Shown: positions 45,418-55,459 of the stretch, in pieces | Numbering within the stretch: position 1 is the first letter of the stretch | Layout of the letters: each line of letters starts with the position of its first letter | DNA from: Nostoc favosum CHAB5714 | GTDB taxonomy: Bacteria > Cyanobacteriota > Cyanobacteriia > Cyanobacteriales > Nostocaceae | NCBI RefSeq assembly: GCF_020829495.1 | Contig: NZ_JAIVFQ010000013.1 | Coordinates: 62,001 to 126,000 of the forward strand | DNA: 64,000 bases | Reading direction: 5' to 3' | Made by a program: the position numbers and the translations under genes | The notes under the pieces: generated by a model | The model's database searches: none | The model's input: the letters and a program-made list of their open reading frames with translations, nothing else | Told to the model about the DNA's origin: nothing

Positions 45418-46857
45418 ATGGTAGAAAAGTACAAATTCATAAGTAATTCCCTCTCAATGATAGTCAATCGGTTAGCGCAAAGCATAACAGCTTTTGTATT
45501 AACCGCCGCTATTGCTCGTAATCTAGGAGCTGAAGCTATAGGTCAGTATCTACTAGCCTATAGCTACTACTTTATCTTTGTGGGCATTGCTTCCCAGGGA
45601 CTAAAGATATTGTTTACAAGAGAACTAGCCCGCGAACCACAAAAAACATCAGTTTATTTGATTAGTGGTACCTGCCTACAGTTAATATTTAGTTTGCTCA
45701 GTTATGGGGCGTTGGTGATTATAGTATTTTTACTTCCCTATAGTTCCAAAACCTCGACTCTTTGCTACATAATGGGCTTAACGATAATTCCCTTTGCACT
45801 TTCCAACGTAACAGAGGCAATTTTCCAAGCTAAAGAAAAGATGCATTTGATTGCCATTGCTACAGTGCCAGTGTATATATTACGCCTAATAATAATGATC
45901 TGGGTAATGCAACTGAAGTATGGGATTGAATATCTGGGAGGAATACTATTTTTTTCGGAAACATTAATTCTCGTAATTGAATGGATTCTGATCACACATT
46001 TAGTAAAAATACAATGGCAAATTGATAAAGATTTTGTATGGAATACAATTAAAATTTCACGGACATTTTTTGCTATTGAAGCAATAGCTGTAGTCAGTAG
46101 TAGAATTGAAATCTTGATTCTTTCATTGCTAGGGAATGAGTTTTTAGTAGGTCTTTTCGGTGCAATAGTACAACTGCTACAACCATTTTTAATAATTGCC
46201 AACAGTATAACTGTAGCAATGTTTCCTAGACTCTCAAAAGTAGTAGATCAAGGACGGGAAAAGCAGCAGCAGATCACTGAAAGCTTTATTGAAATTTTAT
46301 TAACTATAGGATTACCCTTATTCCTTGGATTGTTATTTTTTGGCAAAAATTTACTTATTTTTATTTATGATTCTAGCTTTGCTCAAGCAAGTTTAGCTCT
46401 TAGTATAAGCGCTGTATCACTGCTTTTATTGCCCTTCATACGCACACTGTGTTCTCTACTTGTAGCCAACCATTTTGAGATAGTGAATCTGCGTGAAGTG
46501 GTTATTACAACTACATTAGGAAGTTTGGGAGGTATAGCATTAGTTTCGCAATATCAGTTAGTAGGTGCAGCTATAATGGCATTGCTAATGACTATTCTTG
46601 CCTTTAGCCAGTATCTTTACTTCACTTATACTCTCCTATTTCCATTAAATTTATGGCGAGTTATTCGCCGTCCTGTTATAATAAGCACTTTGATGCTATT
46701 TGTATTCTTAATTTTAAAAACAATCAATTTAGACTTTTTATTTACTCTAATTATTGCGATTTTCTCCTATATTTTATTTGTTATTTTTCTGAGCATTCAT
46801 GTTTTAGGTGGAATTCATATTGTAAGAGAAAAAATTGTAAAAATGATGAAGTTTTAA
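45418..46857 (+). CDS. Wzx-type polysaccharide flippase
   Basis: A 479-residue protein with about twelve to fourteen hydrophobic helices and the start VNRLAQSITAFVLTAAIARN (LGAEAIGQY follows), typical of the polysaccharide transport (MATE/MOP) family. It should flip the lipid-linked oligosaccharide unit to the periplasmic face. AT-rich codon use is like that of its neighbours in the locus. It lies 273 bases after the sugar transferase and about 50 before a glycosyltransferase, all in one direction. Substrate is unknown. Confidence 0.9.
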   Translation: MVEKYKFISNSLSMIVNRLAQSITAFVLTAAIARNLGAEAIGQYLLAYSYYFIFVGIASQGLKILFTRELAREPQKTSVYLISGTCLQLIFSLLSYGALVIIVFLLPYSSKTSTLCYIMGLTIIPFALSNVTEAIFQAKEKMHLIAIATVPVYILRLIIMIWVMQLKYGIEYLGGILFFSETLILVIEWILITHLVKIQWQIDKDFVWNTIKISRTFFAIEAIAVVSSRIEILILSLLGNEFLVGLFGAIVQLLQPFLIIANSITVAMFPRLSKVVDQGREKQQQITESFIEILLTIGLPLFLGLLFFGKNLLIFIYDSSFAQASLALSISAVSLLLLPFIRTLCSLLVANHFEIVNLREVVITTTLGSLGGIALVSQYQLVGAAIMALLMTILAFSQYLYFTYTLLFPLNLWRVIRRPVIISTLMLFVFLILKTINLDFLFTLIIAIFSYILFVIFLSIHVLGGIHIVREKIVKMMKF

Positions 46858-46909
46858 TAGCCCAACCTGCTTATAAAACAGGAAATTTGCATAACAGATA
46901 ATAAAAGCA

Positions 46910-47908
46910 ATGAATATTGAATATCTTCAATCAAAAAAATCAACAAACCAGAAATTAACAATGGTCAATGAAAGTAACCAAACAATAGTCAGCGTCGTGA
47001 TTCCTACACGCAATAGACCACAGATTGTTGCGAGGGGTGTCAGAACTGCATTAACTCAAACGCTGCAATCAATTGAAGTGATTGTTATAATAGACGGCCC
47101 CGATCAGGAAACAGTTAATGTACTATCTCAGATAACCGATCCCAGATTGAGAGTGATAGAACTATCAAAAAATGTTGGACCATCAGGGGCTAGAAATACT
47201 GGTGTGAGGGAAGCTAAAGGCACTTGGATAGCCTTTTTAGATGATGATGATGAATGGCTTCCACAAAAATTGGAGCGTCAACTTGAAGTAGCAAATAATT
47301 CCCATTATGATTTTCCAGTTGTCGCTAGTCGTTTCATTTCCCAGACTCAAAAAGGTGATTTTATTCGTCCGACAAGGCTACCTAACCTCTCTGAACCTCT
47401 AAGTGAATATCTTTTTGCACGTAACTCCTTTTTTAAAGAAGAGGGCTGCATACAAACCTCAACTATTTTCGTGAAAAAAGAGTTAGTCCAAAAAATGCCT
47501 CTGGAAGAAAAATTTTACAGACATGAGGATTGGGAGTGGTTGCTTCGGGTTACTGCTATGGAAGGTGTAGGAGTAGAGTTTGTGCCTGAGCCTATGGCAA
47601 TCTGGCATTCAGAAGTGGGAATCAAGCGCTTAAGCAATATCAACGACTGGAAATATTCCTTGGATTGGATTCGTTCGACCCGCAATTTAGTAACACCAAA
47701 GGCTTATTCAGGCTTTATTGCAACAATGATCACTCCTTCTGCGTCCTCAGTAGGTGATTGGAAAGCCTTTTTTCCTTTGTTGTGGGAAGCTATACGCTGG
47801 GGTAAGCCCCGCCCGATTGATATATGCTTGTACTTGATTATGTGGCTGTTCCCTCAGGAACTGAGGCAGCAAGTTAGCTCTGTTTTGACTAAGAAGTCCA
47901 AAAAATAA
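46910..47908 (+). CDS. Family 2 glycosyltransferase
   Basis: A 332-residue GT-A glycosyltransferase of family GT2. It has the start VSVVIPTRNRPQIVARGVRT, the nucleotide-binding VIIDGPDQETVNVL, SKNVGPSGARNTGVREAKG and the metal-binding AFLDDDDEWLPQKLE. Then RHEDWEWLLRVTAMEG, with the acidic ED motif near the catalytic base. There are no membrane helices, except perhaps a weak hydrophobic segment near the C-terminus (PIDICLYLIMWLFP). It would extend the lipid-linked sugar in the cytoplasm. It is the only added glycosyltransferase in the locus, so the repeat unit is short or other enzymes are encoded elsewhere. Confidence 0.93.
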   Translation: MNIEYLQSKKSTNQKLTMVNESNQTIVSVVIPTRNRPQIVARGVRTALTQTLQSIEVIVIIDGPDQETVNVLSQITDPRLRVIELSKNVGPSGARNTGVREAKGTWIAFLDDDDEWLPQKLERQLEVANNSHYDFPVVASRFISQTQKGDFIRPTRLPNLSEPLSEYLFARNSFFKEEGCIQTSTIFVKKELVQKMPLEEKFYRHEDWEWLLRVTAMEGVGVEFVPEPMAIWHSEVGIKRLSNINDWKYSLDWIRSTRNLVTPKAYSGFIATMITPSASSVGDWKAFFPLLWEAIRWGKPRPIDICLYLIMWLFPQELRQQVSSVLTKKSKK

Positions 47909-48330
47909 GAGGCTTTTTATACAAGAAATGCAAAAGGCAGAAAATAAAAATAATTACAAAAAACCTTGAAGTGTGAATTTAAAGACCACCAAAAAAAGCT
48001 ATCTTTGGCAATAGCCATAGCGCTATATACAAAACGTCTGTGGTTAAATTATCTGCTTGGATACTTAGCTTACTTCTGTCTTCGGTTTGAATGAAAAAAT
48101 GCTAATTCAAAAAATACAGCATCTAAAAATGAGTGAATAGATATAAGTAGTAAGACAAAATTAATTACACAAATTTTGACGTGAAAGCTTCATCCAGTCT
48201 AAAAGGTCATATGTAAATATTTTTTTCCGATTACTTAGTAAAGTATTTTTCCAAATTAACGGGGACTAGTAATCACAACTTTGTGACTTGTTAAATATAT
48301 ATATACGATGATATTGACACATGATAAAAA
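47909..48330. other. Intergenic region with half of an IR-F end
   Basis: AT-rich gap of 422 bases. TAAGTAGTAAGACAAAATTA at about 48139-48158, followed by ATTACACA, resembles the left end of the IR-F element at 57749; a matching right end is not evident. No gene supported. Confidence 0.4.
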
Positions 48331-49554
48331 ATGAGAAAATTTCTACTTCTCGCTGAAAAATTATTTACAATCGCTTCTTTGATGATCTATTCAGGAACTC
48401 CACTAGATCCGTTGATGACCAATGGCTTTACTATCAAAGAAGGTGATAGACTAATAGCTCGATTGCTTTTCACTCTTACATATATAGTTAGCCTTTCCTT
48501 AATTGGTTTACGTTGGAAGAAGGTTGCTTACGTCTTTAACAGAGATAAACTTATTTGGGTATTGCTCGGAGTTTGTGCAATTTCTAGTTTTTGGTCTTTA
48601 AATTCAGATATTACTATACGTCGTGTTGTAGGTCTGACGGGAACAATGCTCTTTGGGCTTTATTTCGCTTCACGCTACACCTTAAAAGAACAACTGAAGT
48701 TATGTGCATACATGCTTGGTATCTCAGCATTTATGTGTATCTTATTTGTTGTACTAATTCCACAGTACGGGATGGGAACTGCTGGAGACCCAACAGCTTG
48801 GCGAGGAATATATCCACAAAAGAATCTTCTTGGCAAAAGATTTGTACTTAGTGGAGCAATATTTTTCTTCCTTGCCATGACTAATCGAGAAAATCGTTGG
48901 GTTTTATGGCTTGGTTATGTTACTTCTGGATTACTTGTATTATTATCAAAATCAACAACATCTTTAGGTAATTTTATTATTATTACAGTTGCTTTTCTTA
49001 TATATTATCGAATTTTACATTTAAAGTATAAAGTAATGATACCCGTTGTGACGTTTATATCAACACTTGGTATAGCTTTGTATACTTTTGTTATCTCTGA
49101 AGCTGATACAATTCTAGGCTCAGTAGGTAAGGACACAACACTCACTGGACGTGCAGAACTATGGCCTGCTGTGTTGCAAATGGTTGCGAAAAGACCGTGG
49201 CTAGGATATGGCTATGGAGCATTCTGGGAAAATAGTAGTGAGTCTTCTATTGTTATACAAACCGTACAATGGGATGCTCCTAATGCTCACAATGGTTTTT
49301 TGGATCTTTGGCTAGCGTTGGGTCTACTAGGAGTTTTGGTTTTTGCAATTGGGTTCGTTATTAATCTATTAGGAGCGATATATTTAATCCGATGGAATCA
49401 AACATCTGAAAATTTATGGCTTTTAGTTTATTTTACCTATATTATTCTTTCAAATCTAACTGAAACTACATTATTAGAGCAAAATAGTTTGGAATGGATA
49501 CTTTATGTATCAACGATATTATCAAGCAAACTTTCCACACGTGCAAATCTGTAA
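48331..49554 (+). CDS. O-antigen ligase/polymerase-family (Wzy-like) protein
   Basis: A 407-residue polytopic membrane protein with about ten to eleven helices. A large periplasmic loop contains PQYGMGTAGDPTAWRGIYPQ, KNLLGK and the family segment GRAELWPAVLQMVAKRPWLG, YGYGAFW, then NAHNGFLDLWLALGLLG. This is the Wzy_C / O-antigen ligase pattern; in a locus with a priming transferase and Wzx it is most likely the polysaccharide polymerase that joins repeat units in the periplasm. It precedes the Wzc-like kinase by 520 bases. Polymerase versus ligase cannot be settled from sequence. Confidence 0.9.
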   Translation: MRKFLLLAEKLFTIASLMIYSGTPLDPLMTNGFTIKEGDRLIARLLFTLTYIVSLSLIGLRWKKVAYVFNRDKLIWVLLGVCAISSFWSLNSDITIRRVVGLTGTMLFGLYFASRYTLKEQLKLCAYMLGISAFMCILFVVLIPQYGMGTAGDPTAWRGIYPQKNLLGKRFVLSGAIFFFLAMTNRENRWVLWLGYVTSGLLVLLSKSTTSLGNFIIITVAFLIYYRILHLKYKVMIPVVTFISTLGIALYTFVISEADTILGSVGKDTTLTGRAELWPAVLQMVAKRPWLGYGYGAFWENSSESSIVIQTVQWDAPNAHNGFLDLWLALGLLGVLVFAIGFVINLLGAIYLIRWNQTSENLWLLVYFTYIILSNLTETTLLEQNSLEWILYVSTILSSKLSTRANL

Positions 49555-50074
49555 AAATAAAATCAATAGGCTGACTCGACCTCAGGATAAAGCTAGGGAG
49601 CGTTTTGAATCTGGTAAAATAAATCAAACCTTAACTTGTGATTCTTTCGCTGATATATTAATCAAAGATAGACCAATTATTCAAAAATTGCAGCTAAGGT
49701 CTAGAATTAATAGTCTCAAGATTATCACATTAAGTTCTAGCTTACTCAACAGAGTGGTATTTCCGGTTATGAGAAACTGTCATGGCTGAACCATAGAGAA
49801 TTGATTATCTTCTGAGATAGGAGCCGAGGGGCGAAGCAGAACGGAAAAGATAGTTGAGTGGCAATATCAAGCTCCGAAACTGTTAGAGGCTTATAATAAA
49901 ATTTGGCAAAGCTAGTAGTTACTTTAAATTTTGGATAGAAACTAAATTTGTAACTTAGATAGTCTATACTATTCTCATATTGTCAAATAGATCAGTCTTG
50001 TCAATTGCAGTTGTTTGTGCATTCTCTAAGTCAAATTTTAGTTTCTTGCTTAAAACCTGTACTCTTGAAGATTT
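49555..50074. other. Intergenic region before the tyrosine autokinase gene
   Basis: 520 bases without a supported gene. A 94-codon frame (49505-49789) overlaps the previous gene's end and has no family likeness. I see no repeat family here. Confidence 0.4.
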
Positions 50075-52303
50075 ATGTCAGAAAAATCTATGGAATCTAG
50101 GGAATCTATTGATTTAGACCTTAGTCGTTACTTATTGATATTAAAACGATGGTGGCTACCTGCTACTGCAATATTTGCAGCTACAGTTATGCTAAGTGCT
50201 ATAGCTACACAATTTATGAAGCCATCCTATGAAGCCGAAGGAAAACTGCTATTTAGAATTCCTTCTTTTAAAGTAGTAGGCTCCAATCTTTTTCCTACTA
50301 ACGCTGAAGGAGGAGATCCAGGAGATTTAAAATCCCTGCTAGCAACTCAAAATCCTATAAACACTCAAATAGAAGTTATTTCCTCACCTAATCTATTGCA
50401 GCGAACAATAGACAAACTACAGCTTAAAGACGAAGAAGGTAAACCTCTGGAAGTAGAGAAACTACGAAATTCTCTCACACTGAAAATTGTTAACGGCACA
50501 GATGTATTGCGAATTAGCTATACCAGCCGTGACCCTGAACAATCAGCGGCAGTGGTCAACACAATCATGAGTCTTTATTTAGAAAATGATATTTTGACAA
50601 ATCGCTCTGAGGCAGCAGCAACTCGTCAATTTATGGCCAAGCAGCTTCCTAAAACTCAAGAGGCTGTTAATAATGCAGAAGTAGCGCTACGTATATTTAA
50701 ACAGAAGCATCAGATAGCAAATCTATCAGAGGAAACAAGGTCAGCCGTTGAAACTATCGGAAATCTCGACAATGAGATGAATACTGTTAGGGCTCAACTG
50801 GATGAGGTAAATGCCCAAACCAATGAACTGCGCCAGAAAGTAGAGCTAAATTCTCAGGAAGCGATCGCTGTGAGTGCCCTCAGTCAGTCGCCAGCAGTCC
50901 AGGGAGTTCTTACACAACTTCAAGATACCGACCGACAGTTAGCAATTGAGCGTAGCCGTTTCCTAGATGATAACCCCGTAATTATTAACTTAGAAGCAAA
51001 GAAAGCTAGCTTAAAATCCCTCCTGCAACAGCAAATTGGTCAAACTGTTGGTAATCAAACACAAATTCCGCAGAGCTTATTGCAGATTGGAGAACTCAGA
51101 CAAAACCTGATCCAAAATTTTCTACAATCAGAAATACAGCGCCTTGGTTTAGCTAAAAGACTCTCCTCTCTATCTAATTCCCGCTCTACCTACGAGCAGC
51201 GAGTGAAAATCATACCCCAGTTAGCACAAAATCAGCGAGAGTTAGAACGGAAAGTTGAAGTTGCAGAATCGACATATCAAACTCTTTTGAAAAAGGTTCA
51301 AGAATTACAGTTAGTTGAGAATACAAATACAGCCAGTTCGCGGATTATTGCTCAGGCTTTAGTGCCCAAAGATCCAGTAGTAGGCAAAAAAATTATCATT
51401 TTATTGCTAGGAGTGATGTTTGGGTTATTTTTGGCCACTACAACTATTCTCTTCCTAAGCATGAGAGATAGATCTTTGAAAACACTTAAGGAAGTCAGAG
51501 ATGTATTTAGATATACATTGCTAGGAATTATTCCTTTGTCTGTTAAAAAGGTTCGCTCTCGTTATTCAAATGTAGAATCAATAACTCAAAAAATTGCTGT
51601 CAGAGATACGCCTTACTCTTTAACTAGTGAAATGTACCGAATGATTCAAGCCAATCTGAAATTCCTGAGTTCAGATAAAGTGCTCAAAACTATCGTGGTA
51701 ACTAGCGCAGTTCCTAAAGAAGGCAAGTCTACAGTTTCAGCTAATTTGGCAGCAGCGATCGCTCAACTAGGGCGTAAAGTTTTATTAATTGATGCAGATA
51801 TGCGAGTTCCTTCTCAGCATCATCTTTGGCAGCTAACGAATGCAGTTGGTTTGAGTGAGGTTCTTGTAGGGCAGGCTGAATTTGACGTTACTGTATCTAA
51901 GGTAATGGATAATCTTGATGTCTTAAGTGCTGGGGTTAGACCTCCCAACCCACTTGCTTTGCTTGACTCGAAACGGATGGCATCATTAATTGAAAATTTC
52001 TCATCTAAACATAACTATGATTTTGTAATTATTGATGCTCCTCCCCTCCTTTTGGCAGCCGATGCTTTGACTTTAAGCCAAATGACTGACGGGATTTTGT
52101 TAGTAGCTCGACCTGGGGTAATTGATTCCAACAGTGCTAATGCTGCTCAAGAGATGTTAGAAAGATCCAATTACAACGTACTAGGCTTAGTCGTGAATGG
52201 AATCATTGATAAAAACGAATCTAGTAGTTATTTATATCACGATCATGAATATTTTAAACCAACAAAGTTGGCAAAAGAGTTTCAAGGACTTGCAAAAAAA
52301 TAA
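50075..52303 (+). CDS. Wzc-like polysaccharide co-polymerase and tyrosine autokinase
   Basis: A 742-residue inner-membrane protein that controls chain length and export. It has an N-terminal Wzz domain with the first helix (about 28-50) and ISSPNLLQRTIDKLQLK, a long periplasmic coiled coil (about 190-400), the second helix (about 445-467) and a cytoplasmic BY-kinase. The kinase has VVTSAVPKEGKSTVSANLAA (Walker A), LLIDADMRVP (Walker A') and FVIIDAPPLL (Walker B). The C-terminus, SSSYLYHDHEYFKPTKLAKE, has only three tyrosines, fewer than E. coli Wzc. It works with the Wza-like protein at 55940-57412. Position next to the polymerase supports the role. Confidence 0.94.
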   Translation: MSEKSMESRESIDLDLSRYLLILKRWWLPATAIFAATVMLSAIATQFMKPSYEAEGKLLFRIPSFKVVGSNLFPTNAEGGDPGDLKSLLATQNPINTQIEVISSPNLLQRTIDKLQLKDEEGKPLEVEKLRNSLTLKIVNGTDVLRISYTSRDPEQSAAVVNTIMSLYLENDILTNRSEAAATRQFMAKQLPKTQEAVNNAEVALRIFKQKHQIANLSEETRSAVETIGNLDNEMNTVRAQLDEVNAQTNELRQKVELNSQEAIAVSALSQSPAVQGVLTQLQDTDRQLAIERSRFLDDNPVIINLEAKKASLKSLLQQQIGQTVGNQTQIPQSLLQIGELRQNLIQNFLQSEIQRLGLAKRLSSLSNSRSTYEQRVKIIPQLAQNQRELERKVEVAESTYQTLLKKVQELQLVENTNTASSRIIAQALVPKDPVVGKKIIILLLGVMFGLFLATTTILFLSMRDRSLKTLKEVRDVFRYTLLGIIPLSVKKVRSRYSNVESITQKIAVRDTPYSLTSEMYRMIQANLKFLSSDKVLKTIVVTSAVPKEGKSTVSANLAAAIAQLGRKVLLIDADMRVPSQHHLWQLTNAVGLSEVLVGQAEFDVTVSKVMDNLDVLSAGVRPPNPLALLDSKRMASLIENFSSKHNYDFVIIDAPPLLLAADALTLSQMTDGILLVARPGVIDSNSANAAQEMLERSNYNVLGLVVNGIIDKNESSSYLYHDHEYFKPTKLAKEFQGLAKK

Positions 52304-52510
52304 AACCTTCAAAGGTTAGGAACTACTCCAATACATCTTAATAAATCATGATCCTAATTCATGTGACACCTTGAAATGGGGAATGTAGGTTAAAACTTAC
52401 AGTTCGCCCATTTTATTTTTATTAGAGTTAGGAAAAATTAGGAATCTAGTTTTGATCGGGGATTAAATCTAGAAAATGTATTGCCGTTGAAGCAACAGCT
52501 AGGTTTACCA

Positions 52511-52691
52511 CAATACGGTTCATTTAAGGCTAAAACTCTTTGCCAAAGTTATTTTTTTAACGTAGACGCTGCATCGGCTTGCCGCAGGCTACCGCCATCG
52601 CGCAGCGTCTCGCAGAGAAGGACGCCTTCACGAAGTGTCTCGAAGAGAAGGACGCAAAGAGAAGGAAGAAATACTTAACTGAACTGTATTG
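52511..52691. mobile_element. MITE-like element, family IR-E, copy 2
   Basis: 181 bp between CAATACGGTTCATTTAAG and CTTAACTGAACTGTATTG, flanked by AGGTTTACCA (52501-52510) and AGGTTTAGCA (52692-52701), a 10-bp duplication with one change. It is longer than copy 1 because it holds a dispersed palindromic repeat (52559-52640). Confidence 0.85.
52559..52640. repeat. Dispersed palindromic repeat within IR-E copy 2
   Basis: AACGTAGACGCTGCATCGGC, TTGCCGCAGGCTACCGCC, then GCGCAGCGTCTCGCAGAGAA. The first 35 bases or so also sit inside the ABC ATPase gene at 14474-14508. Confidence 0.75.
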
Positions 52692-52892
52692 AGGTTTAGC
52701 AGGCAATTACCTATGCATTAGCGTAGCTTGATATAGGTATTAACTATCTTTGCAAACGCTGAAACCCTGATTATTTACCACCACACTTTTTCTTAGTTGC
52801 TATGAGCGAACAGTGTGTTAAAAAAACGGGTTGTAGACAAAAACGCTGGATAAATCAGGATTTTGCCATACAACCCAATTCCATACTGATAA

Positions 52893-53125
52893 AGGATGTT
52901 TGAAAAGTATTTGGCTGTGATTTTAGACACTTATTGATCCCCCCTAACCCATGCTAGTCGCTCCACTTTGGGAGATCCCATCGCTCTTAACCTCTTGCAA
53001 AGGGAGAGGATTCCGCCAACGCGGAGCGTCTCGTAGAGAAGGGGGTTTCCCCCATGAGCAAGAGGTCTGGATTTAGGAGGATCTAGAACGTTTTGATACC
53101 TACAACAAGACTTTTAAAACATCCT
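52893..53125. mobile_element. MITE-like element, family IR-D, copy 2
   Basis: 233 bp with ends AGGATGTTTGAAAAGT and ACTTTTAAAACATCCT and the inner segments GATCCCCCCTAACCC and GTTTCCCCCATGAGCAA that it shares with the 9661-10259 copy. A GGAGCGTCTCGTAGAGAA repeat lies inside. It ends eight bases from the beta-helix gene's stop. Confidence 0.75.
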
Positions 53126-53133
53126 CTTAACTA

Positions 53134-54534
53134 CTACCGCATTTCGTGTGCCCCTCTATCGGATCGTGAACCCTTCACACGAGGCTCGCCTAGAAAATCG
53201 GTTGTCACATTATTGAACTTCATACCACTATTGATTGCCGGACTCGTCGACTTGAGCCTAAAATCACCAGCCGAGGCATTCATAAACTGTGGATCTGCAA
53301 TCATATCACTAGGCCCGGAAACTTTTATCAAGGAACTATTGCCGTTGAGGTTGTAGTCAAACCTGACGTTGCTACCACCGTATCTTACGTTTATCGGTTT
53401 CCCACGCTGAGAATAAAGGATGTTATTGAGAACGTTGACATTATTTGAAGCATTAATCGAGATTTGCCCGTATGAAATTTCCGGACTCTGGTTATTCAGA
53501 TAACTAGTGTTGTAGACAATATCGATATTCTCACTTTGGAATGTATGAATGCCGCCACCACCATTTTTATATGAAATGTTGCTGGCAATCAAAGTACGTC
53601 CTCGATACGCACTCAATTTTGATCCCTTTTGCTTATTCATTCCACGATCAACAATAATGCCATTACCGTCTTGGATCTTGTTAGTAACAATCCAGGGAAC
53701 AAGCATTTTATTGTTGTAGACCTTGTTTCTGGTAATAAACATCTTATAGTTTTGGTTGTTGTCAGAATTCCAATTATTGAGCAGCGAAATGCCACTACAG
53801 CCGTGAACTGAGTACCAGGCATTATTGAATACTTCGTTATTATCCACTGTTATATAGTCTGATTCAGTGGCTGAAATGCCTCCGCCTCCACAATCATGTA
53901 CCTTGTTGTTGAGAATACGTACATGGTGGGGGCGACCATTTTTTCTTCCATCTATGCTGATGCAGTTTCCATTCGTCAGCGGGTTGGAATCATCATACCT
54001 CTGACCCAGCGCATAGTTACGGCTCATCTTGCCATTGTTCCCTACAACCTCCAGCCCGTTCACCTCAATATATGATGCTCCATTGTAAATCCAAATTCCA
54101 TGCCATCCATTGTGCTGAATTTTCGGTCGATGTCCAGGATATGCTTTATACGTAATCCATGCATTTGCCCTTCCAGAGCGTTTAATTTCTAATACCGTTC
54201 CTTCTGGGTGTGCATTCTTGTATTCCCCGTTCATAATAAGTACGGTGTCCCCAGGTTTGGTCAGGTCAGCCGCCCTTTGAATTGTCCTAAAAGCGGATGA
54301 GGTAGTGAGTCCGCTATTTCTATCATTTCCTTTACCACTAACATAATATGTCGCAGTTGAAATAGCACTGATCAGCTTGCGGTTGGGTAGTGGCATTTCT
54401 TGATCAGTGGATGACTGACGAACATCTTTAACTAAAGACTCTGTTATTCTTTGTCCTTGAACCAGACCTGTTAATGCCCAGGGAAGTACAAGAGATGCGC
54501 TCAAACTGAGAAAACCTAAACCATGAATCATCAT
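53134..54534 (-). CDS. Secreted right-handed parallel beta-helix protein (polysaccharide lyase-like)
   Basis: A 466-residue protein with a hydrophobic N-terminal leader (LGFLSLSASLVLPWALTGLV), then the start of a beta-helix: YYVSGKGNDRNSGLTTSSAF, RTIQRAADLTKPGDTVLI. Many short coil units follow, rich in Asn and Gly: VRILNNKVHDCGGGGI, VDNNEVFNNAW, VNVLNNILYSQRGKP. This is the DUF1565/pectate-lyase-type fold (families such as PL9). Its place in the polysaccharide locus, on the opposite strand, suggests trimming or modification of the exopolysaccharide. Catalytic residues cannot be fixed by eye; it could also be purely structural. Confidence 0.85.
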   Translation of the reverse strand: MMIHGLGFLSLSASLVLPWALTGLVQGQRITESLVKDVRQSSTDQEMPLPNRKLISAISTATYYVSGKGNDRNSGLTTSSAFRTIQRAADLTKPGDTVLIMNGEYKNAHPEGTVLEIKRSGRANAWITYKAYPGHRPKIQHNGWHGIWIYNGASYIEVNGLEVVGNNGKMSRNYALGQRYDDSNPLTNGNCISIDGRKNGRPHHVRILNNKVHDCGGGGISATESDYITVDNNEVFNNAWYSVHGCSGISLLNNWNSDNNQNYKMFITRNKVYNNKMLVPWIVTNKIQDGNGIIVDRGMNKQKGSKLSAYRGRTLIASNISYKNGGGGIHTFQSENIDIVYNTSYLNNQSPEISYGQISINASNNVNVLNNILYSQRGKPINVRYGGSNVRFDYNLNGNSSLIKVSGPSDMIADPQFMNASAGDFRLKSTSPAINSGMKFNNVTTDFLGEPRVKGSRSDRGAHEMR

Positions 54535-55459
54535 AGGGAAAAAATAGGGTATGTTGCAAAAACTGATTCGTCAACGGTCAGTAGCTCTAGCCTTAGTCAG
54601 TAACTCAGTATTGGATACAGTCGTGTAACTGCCATTGGTAAGTTTATACAGCGTTTATGAGGTTTTCACCTGAGAATTCCCACGTAAATATGCCTGAAAA
54701 GCCTTTTTAGCTTGTCTTCCAAAAGATAGCAACTATATAGTAAAACTACTGAAACAAAATGATTCAGTATCGAGAGTTACTTCATTAATGGACACCAAGC
54801 AACTGTACAAATGGCGTCATTTCCAATTCGAGATTATTGTACTGTGTATACGTGATATCTATGGTTAAGATACTATATCTGTCATCAATTAGTTAATTTA
54901 CTTAAATAATTCTTATGATAATAAGAATCAAGTAATAGCCAAAAGGCTGTGAAGGCTATATTTACGTCCATAACTTGCAAAAGATTATCATTATCATTAC
55001 CACAAAAATCAGAGTAACTAAAACAAAGTTCAAAAAGCCTATCAATAGCAGATTAATAATCTTCAGTGAAAACTTTAGGTCTATAGTATTTGTAAACAAG
55101 TAATACTACCTAAAAAGATCCTAAAATTGGGATAGAAAATGCAATTTTCGAGGAAGCGATCGCTAAAGGCAAGCCAGTTGCTACCCTGCCTTAACGCTAA
55201 GAGCGTAGCAAGATCCCCATAGGGGTACAAGTTGGTAAACCGCAAGGGCGCACTGGCTTCTCTGTGCCTCGGCGGTGAAATAAATTACTTTTAAACCGCA
55301 GAGGCACAGAGAGCACTGAGAAAAACAATCTTATTTTACCAGTCACCTTGAAAGGGCTAGTCCTAAATTTAATACTGCTATCATGAGTCTATAGTTGTTT
55401 TCTATAGTATAGCAATCCAAATTAAATTGTGAAAAAATACGGGGATAAAAATACTTATT
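54535..55459. other. Long intergenic region upstream of the beta-helix gene
   Basis: About 925 AT-rich bases with no supported gene. Dispersed repeats occur at 55150-55330 (AAGGCAAGCCAGTTGCTACC and CCGCAGAGGCACAGAGAGCA). The promoter of the beta-helix gene should be in the right-hand flank of its start (54535-54700). Confidence 0.45.

Noticed and set aside
49505-49789. 94-codon frame overlapping the Wzy-like gene end
   Set aside because: Overlap of 50 bases in another phase and low-complexity basic composition; no supporting motif.
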